Below are positions 6,363-9,833 of a DNA stretch of 9,833 bases, piece by piece. Origin of the DNA: Clostridia bacterium (GTDB lineage: Bacteria > Bacillota > Clostridia > Oscillospirales > QAMX01); the NCBI GenBank assembly GCA_017556885.1, contig JAFYLV010000117.1, positions 1 through 9,833 on the forward strand. The letters are read 5' to 3'. The notes beneath the pieces are model-generated. The model did no database searches and was not told where the DNA came from. It saw nothing but the letters and a program-made list of their open reading frames with translations. The position numbers and the translations under genes were made by a program. The stretch's first letter is position 1. Every line of letters starts with the position of its first letter.

Positions 6363-7640
6363 TTAGACTTCGAGAAGTTTCTCGCAGGCAGCAAGTTTTA
6401 CGCAGAGCACCAGAAGGTCCGTAGCTTTCTTCAGTTCCGACAGAGTCGGGAAGGTAGGCGCGATGCGAAGGTTGCGGTCACGGGGATCCTTTTTGTAGGG
6501 GAAGGATGCACCGGCAGGGGTCATCTCCACACCGATATCGGCAAGCAGCTTCCAAACACGGGAGGCACAGCCATCCATCACATCAAGGGAGATAAAGTAT
6601 CCGCCGCGGGGACGGGTATAGGTACCGATCCCTGCGGGGGCGACCTCTGCATCCAAAGCGTTGAGAACGGTCTCAAACTTCGGGCGCAGAAGCTCTGCAT
6701 GCTTCTGCATATGCGCAGACACCGCCTTCATATCCGGCAGATAGCGCAGATGGCGCAGCTGGTTGAGCTTATCGGGACCGATGGACTGGAAGCCCATAAT
6801 TTTCTTATGATAGGCGATATTTTCCGCAGATGCAGCCATCGCCGCAACACCGGCTCCGGGGAACGTGACCTTGGAGGTAGAGGTATAGGCAAAGACCATA
6901 TCGCCTCTTCCCTGCGCCTCCGCCTCGGACAGAAGGTTGAGAAGCACGTCTCCCTCATCGTACAGGTCGTGAACCGCATAGGCATTGTCCCAGACAATGA
7001 TGAAATCCTTCGCCGCAGGCTTAAGAGCTGCAAAACGACGGACAACCGCATCCGAGAAGGTGATACCGGTGGGGTTGGAATATTTAGGAACACAGAAAAT
7101 GCCCTTGACTGCAGCATCCTTCACGAGTTCCTCAACGGCATCCATATCCGGGCCGTCATCCTTCATTTCCACGGGGATGAGTTCCATGCCGAGAGCCTCG
7201 GCAATGGCGAAATGACGGTCATATCCGGGGCAGGGACAGAGAAACTTCAGTTTTCCCTGACCCATCCAGGGTTCAGTATAGGAATGGAGACCGAAGACCA
7301 TGGCACGCATGAGCGTATCAAAGATCATATTAAGGGCAGAATTTCCGCCGACGAGCACCTGCGAAGCGGGGGCTCCGAGCATTTCTCCAAAAAATGTGCG
7401 GCAATCCTCAATGCCTTCCAGCTTGCCGTAGTTACGGAGATCCATTCCGTCCGCACGGCAATCTTTTCCGGTGGATACGGCACTAAAAAGTTCATCGGAA
7501 AGGTCGAGCTGATCGGCTGCGGGCTTGCCGCGGGCCATATTCAGCGACAATCCGAGACCTGCCGCCTCCTCATATTTCCTGCGAAGGTCGGCATAAAGCT
7601 CCGTGAGCTCGGTCTTAGACATCTGGTCAAAGCGTGGCAT
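6363..7640 (-). CDS. Class I PLP-dependent aminotransferase (aspartate aminotransferase subgroup Ic-like)
   Basis: The product is a fold-type I pyridoxal-phosphate aminotransferase resembling the family that includes Corynebacterium glutamicum aspartate aminotransferase (the Pfam family sometimes called Aminotran_MocR), although it has no MocR DNA-binding domain. With 425 residues, the PLP-binding features are GGNSALN (98-104), the SNPTG loop (Asn189), WDNAY (Asp218, Tyr221) and the Schiff-base lysine in TSTSKVTFPG (Lys257). The substrate carboxylate-binding arginine is probably Arg392 in NLRIAPTFP. The start at 7640 is chosen because GGAGG lies 5 nt upstream; an in-frame TTG at 7664 would add eight residues but has no better site. 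It lies 52 nt after the ECF gene and ends its unit. Aspartate/2-oxoglutarate transamination is the best guess; the true substrate is not provable here. Confidence 0.92.
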   Translation of the reverse strand: MPRFDQMSKTELTELYADLRRKYEEAAGLGLSLNMARGKPAADQLDLSDELFSAVSTGKDCRADGMDLRNYGKLEGIEDCRTFFGEMLGAPASQVLVGGNSALNMIFDTLMRAMVFGLHSYTEPWMGQGKLKFLCPCPGYDRHFAIAEALGMELIPVEMKDDGPDMDAVEELVKDAAVKGIFCVPKYSNPTGITFSDAVVRRFAALKPAAKDFIIVWDNAYAVHDLYDEGDVLLNLLSEAEAQGRGDMVFAYTSTSKVTFPGAGVAAMAASAENIAYHKKIMGFQSIGPDKLNQLRHLRYLPDMKAVSAHMQKHAELLRPKFETVLNALDAEVAPAGIGTYTRPRGGYFISLDVMDGCASRVWKLLADIGVEMTPAGASFPYKKDPRDRNLRIAPTFPTLSELKKATDLLVLCVKLAACEKLLEV

Positions 7641-7652
7641 GGGTTCCTCCAA

Positions 7653-7679
7653 AAAAATTTGCAAAAAGAAAAATTTGCA
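7653..7679. repeat. Short A/T-rich tandem repeat in the ECF-aminotransferase gap
   Basis: AAAAATTTGCA occurs twice (7653-7663 and 7669-7679) with a 16-bp period, just upstream of the aminotransferase ribosome-binding site. The resulting T-rich leader should be unstructured and may aid ribosome loading. I see no protein-binding consensus in it, and chance in an A/T-rich spacer is a fair explanation. Confidence 0.35.
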
Positions 7680-7692
7680 GAGTAAGTTTAAT

Positions 7693-8289
7693 TTATGCGC
7701 GATGCAGCGCCTTCAGGATTCCCTTGGAAACGGCACCGCCGACAATCAGGGTCACTGCTGCCTCGATCACACCATTGAGACCGACAAAGGCTGCAGCAAA
7801 GGCAAGCACCGTTTTACCGGCCTGCATTCCGGAGATATAATCGGAACGGCCAAAAAGAAGCATAAGGCCGCCGACAAAGAAAACGGTGTTGAGAGCTGCA
7901 CAGGAAAAGGCTGCGATCGCATGGGGAAGGATGTGAAGCTTTTTAATACGGCAAAGGCCGCGGAAAATATATGCGGGCAGAAGTCCGCAGAGCACGCGAG
8001 GCACGATGCAAAGAATAAAGGTGAACACCGGGCTGATGTTCATCAGCGCAGCGCCAAAAGTGCTTGTTGCGGTCGCCGCCTGGAAGAAGCTCGTCAGGCC
8101 GAAAACGAGGCCAAGGAATGCACCCTCCGCCGGGCCGAGCACGATGGCGCCCACCGCGACGGGAATGCACAGGAACGTGATCTCTACCGCCGGGGTCTTC
8201 AGATACCCGAGGGGCGTAAAGGCAAAGATCAGAACGATTGCTGTAAGTATAGCCAGTTGTACCATCTTCAGCGTTTTGCGGTTTTTCAT
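7693..8289 (-). CDS. ECF transporter substrate-binding (S) component, probably for pantothenate (PanT-like)
   Basis: This 198-residue, highly hydrophobic protein with about six membrane segments fits the ECF_trnsprt family of S components. These bind a vitamin and dock on a shared EcfA-EcfA'-EcfT energy module encoded elsewhere. The first segment holds the AxxxA contact motif AILTA (13-17) used to bind EcfT. The loop PAVEITFLCIPVAVGAIVLGP (33-53) and the small-residue-rich GAFLGLVFGLTSFF (56-69) are typical of the family. It lies 72 nt downstream of coaX, with GGAGG 9 nt before its ATG. An S component adjacent to a pantothenate kinase points to pantothenate as the ligand, as for PanT; this is context-based inference, and another vitamin or precursor remains possible. 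No EcfA or EcfT gene is present here. Confidence 0.85.
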   Translation of the reverse strand: MKNRKTLKMVQLAILTAIVLIFAFTPLGYLKTPAVEITFLCIPVAVGAIVLGPAEGAFLGLVFGLTSFFQAATATSTFGAALMNISPVFTFILCIVPRVLCGLLPAYIFRGLCRIKKLHILPHAIAAFSCAALNTVFFVGGLMLLFGRSDYISGMQAGKTVLAFAAAFVGLNGVIEAAVTLIVGGAVSKGILKALHRA

Positions 8290-8352
8290 TGTTTTTTTCC
8301 TCCCTGCTGCCGTTCGGAAAATATCCGATACGGTGCAAATTAGAATTTATTT

Positions 8353-8373
8353 CACAGGCGTTTACGCCTTGTG
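8353..8373 (-). other. Hairpin with the coaX stop codon in its loop
   Basis: The minus strand CACAAGGCG/CGCCTGTG can fold into an 8-bp stem with one bulged base and a TAAA loop that contains the coaX stop codon. No T-run follows, so it is not a standard intrinsic terminator. It may shield the mRNA 3' side or slow ribosome release; chance is also possible. Confidence 0.35.
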
Positions 8374-9150
8374 ATCGGGATCCTTTGCGTTCCGGCAATA
8401 CAGCATATACAGGCCTTCAAGAAGAAGATTTTCATCATATACGATATCCTGCCGGCAATGGGGATAGACGGACGGAGCATGTCCGCCGGTGGCAATGACG
8501 GTGCACTTTTCGCCCAACTGCTCCTCAATACGGGCAGTAATGCCGTCGATCATGGCGGCATGACCGTAAATGATACCGGAGCGAATACACGAGGACGTGC
8601 CGGTACCGATGACCTTTTCCGGAGCTTCCAGTGCCACGTGAGGAAGCTGGGCAGTCTTCTCGGAGAGGGCTTCGGCACTGATACGCACGCCGGGGGCAAA
8701 GACCGCACCGCAAAGCACCTTATTCTTGTCAAGAATAATGAGCTTAGTGACCGTACCCATATCGATAACGATGGCGGGAACCGGATATTTCTCTGCCGCC
8801 GCAGCGCTCGCAACGATAATATCGGAACCGACCTCGCTTGCATTGTCCGTCCGGATACAGAGTCCGGTACGGATGCCTGGGCCGACGCTCAGCGCCTCAC
8901 AGCCGACAACCCGCTGCACGGCGCGGCGCAGCGCACCGGTGATCTGCGGGACGACCGAAGAGATGATCGCTCCTCGGACATCCTCCGTCGCGATATTATA
9001 CAGGCGAAGGATATCGTCAAGCTCAACGGCGTACTGATCGCTGGTCCAGGACCGGTTGGTGGCGATTCGGGAGACCATACGCAGATGATCCCGCGATTCA
9101 TATACGGCAATAACGATATTCGTATTTCCGACATCAATGACGAGAACCAT
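8362..9150 (-). CDS. coaX: Type III pantothenate kinase
   Basis: CoaX phosphorylates pantothenate with ATP, the first committed step of coenzyme A synthesis. Type III enzymes need a monovalent cation and are not inhibited by coenzyme A. The 262-residue protein has the ASKHA-fold phosphate-1 motif IDVGNTN (5-11), PGIRTGL (91-97) and the catalytic Asp in VGSD (Asp110, equivalent to the usual GAD). It also has IDMGTVTK (129-136), GAVFAPGV (148-155) and ATGGHA (220-225). The ending NLLLEGLYMLY (241-251) is characteristic. AGGAG is 11 nt upstream of the ATG, slightly far but usable. The gap to asnS is 33 nt without a clear terminator or promoter, so it may be transcribed with asnS. The downstream PanT-like S component would supply its substrate. 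Confidence 0.96.
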   Translation of the reverse strand: MVLVIDVGNTNIVIAVYESRDHLRMVSRIATNRSWTSDQYAVELDDILRLYNIATEDVRGAIISSVVPQITGALRRAVQRVVGCEALSVGPGIRTGLCIRTDNASEVGSDIIVASAAAAEKYPVPAIVIDMGTVTKLIILDKNKVLCGAVFAPGVRISAEALSEKTAQLPHVALEAPEKVIGTGTSSCIRSGIIYGHAAMIDGITARIEEQLGEKCTVIATGGHAPSVYPHCRQDIVYDENLLLEGLYMLYCRNAKDPDHKA

Positions 9151-9183
9151 TCTGTTTACAGCTCCTTTGCTTAAATAGTAATT

Positions 9184-9833
9184 TTACAGAGTGCCGAGCG
9201 TACGGGGATAAGGAATGACGTCACGGATGTTGGACATGCCGGTAACGTACATGATGAGACGCTCAAAGCCGAGGCCGAAGCCGGCGTGGCGGGTACCGCC
9301 GTAGCGGCGCAGATCGAGGTAGTTTGCATAGTCCTCCTCGTTGAGGCCAAGCTTCTGCATCTTCTCAAGCAGCAGATCGAGTCGCTCCTCACGCTGGCTG
9401 CCGCCGATGATCTCACCGACACCGGGAACGAGGCAGTCCATGGCGGCAACGGTCTTTCCGTCATCGTTCTGGCGCATATAGAAGCTCTTGATCTCGGCGG
9501 GATAATCGATAACGAAGATGGGAGCCTTGAAGTGTTCCTCGGTGAGGTATCTCTCATGCTCGGTCTGCAGATCGCAGCCCCAGGAGACGGGATACTCAAA
9601 CTCGCGGCCGCAGGAGGTCAGGATCTCCACAGCCTCGGTGTAGGTAACGGCACGGAAGGTGGAGTTCACAACACCGGTCAGCCGCTCGATAAGGCCCTTG
9701 TCGACAAAGGAATTAAAGAAGTTCATCTCATCGGGGCAATGCTCCATGATGTAGGAAATGACAAACTTCAGCATGTCCTCGGCCAGCTGCATATCGTCGC
9801 TGAGGTCAGCAAAGGCGATCTCCGGCTCGATCA
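9184..9833 (-). CDS. asnS: Asparaginyl-tRNA synthetase, C-terminal half (5' end outside window)
   Basis: AsnRS is a class IIb enzyme that charges tRNA-Asn with asparagine in the cytoplasm. The reading frame stays open to the right edge of the window, so 215 C-terminal residues are visible and the start is missing; the internal ATG at 9792 is not the start. The sequence opens with IEPEIAFADLSDDM, the typical AsnRS stretch after motif 2. It contains VPGVGEIIGGSQREER, part of the catalytic core, and class II motif 3, GFGLGFERLIMYVTG, with its ATP-binding arginine. It ends in NIRDVIPYPRTLGTL, a normal AsnRS C terminus. Similarity to AspRS is expected within class IIb, but the GEIIGGSQRE and FPRT-like ending favour AsnRS. 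The N-terminal OB-fold anticodon domain lies outside. Confidence 0.95.
   Translation of the reverse strand, partial: IEPEIAFADLSDDMQLAEDMLKFVISYIMEHCPDEMNFFNSFVDKGLIERLTGVVNSTFRAVTYTEAVEILTSCGREFEYPVSWGCDLQTEHERYLTEEHFKAPIFVIDYPAEIKSFYMRQNDDGKTVAAMDCLVPGVGEIIGGSQREERLDLLLEKMQKLGLNEEDYANYLDLRRYGGTRHAGFGLGFERLIMYVTGMSNIRDVIPYPRTLGTL

Noticed and set aside
7640..7664. Upstream TTG start for the aminotransferase adding eight residues
   Set aside because: The ATG at 7640 has GGAGG at ideal spacing, and the extra residues would themselves encode that site.
6699..7685. Plus-strand open frame (328 codons) antisense to the aminotransferase gene, and a similar one at 7603-8343
   Set aside because: Both lie opposite clearly recognisable genes and have no family features of their own.
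7641..7692. Terminator or operator in the A/T-rich gap before the aminotransferase gene
   Set aside because: Only a 5-bp GCAAA/TTTGC stem can form, and no known operator consensus is visible.
8290..8361. Vitamin riboswitch ahead of the ECF S component
   Set aside because: The spacer is only 72 nt and shows no conserved riboswitch core or terminator/antiterminator pair.

Overview
The window is ordinary chromosomal DNA of a Gram-positive, probably spore-forming member of the Clostridia. It looks Oscillospiraceae/Ruminococcaceae-like, but I cannot name a species. The reasons are roughly balanced base composition, strong Shine-Dalgarno sites, separate short SecD and SecF proteins, a GerW/YtfJ sporulation protein, a DUF2953 protein and a DacF-like carboxypeptidase in one cluster. 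All twelve genes I support lie on the minus strand, so they read from the right end of the window to the left. I see no mobile element, CRISPR array, tRNA or rRNA.

Right-hand unit (9833 down to 6311): the C-terminal half of asparaginyl-tRNA synthetase (asnS), type III pantothenate kinase (coaX), an ECF-transporter substrate-binding subunit (probably a pantothenate importer, PanT-like) and a class I aminotransferase of the subgroup that includes Corynebacterium aspartate aminotransferase. The unit ends in a textbook intrinsic terminator. The kinase and S component next to each other suggest uptake of pantothenate followed by phosphorylation as the entry to coenzyme A.

Left-hand unit (6280 down to 1): a sigma-A promoter drives secD, secF, nrdR, scpA, scpB, a DUF2953 membrane protein, ytfJ (gerW) and a D-alanyl-D-alanine carboxypeptidase that runs off the window. 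Gaps are 2 to 30 nt or ATGA overlaps as far as ytfJ, so this is probably one long operon. It joins protein export (SecDF), control of ribonucleotide reductase (NrdR), chromosome condensation (ScpAB), a sporulation protein and cell-wall trimming.

Two non-coding signals deserve attention. A 16-bp site directly upstream of the secD promoter matches the NrdR-box consensus as I recall it at 13 of 16 positions, including every core base, and the operon it controls contains nrdR; this suggests autoregulation. A perfect 9-bp inverted repeat between ytfJ and the carboxypeptidase gene buries that gene's Shine-Dalgarno sequence. No wholly new system is evident.
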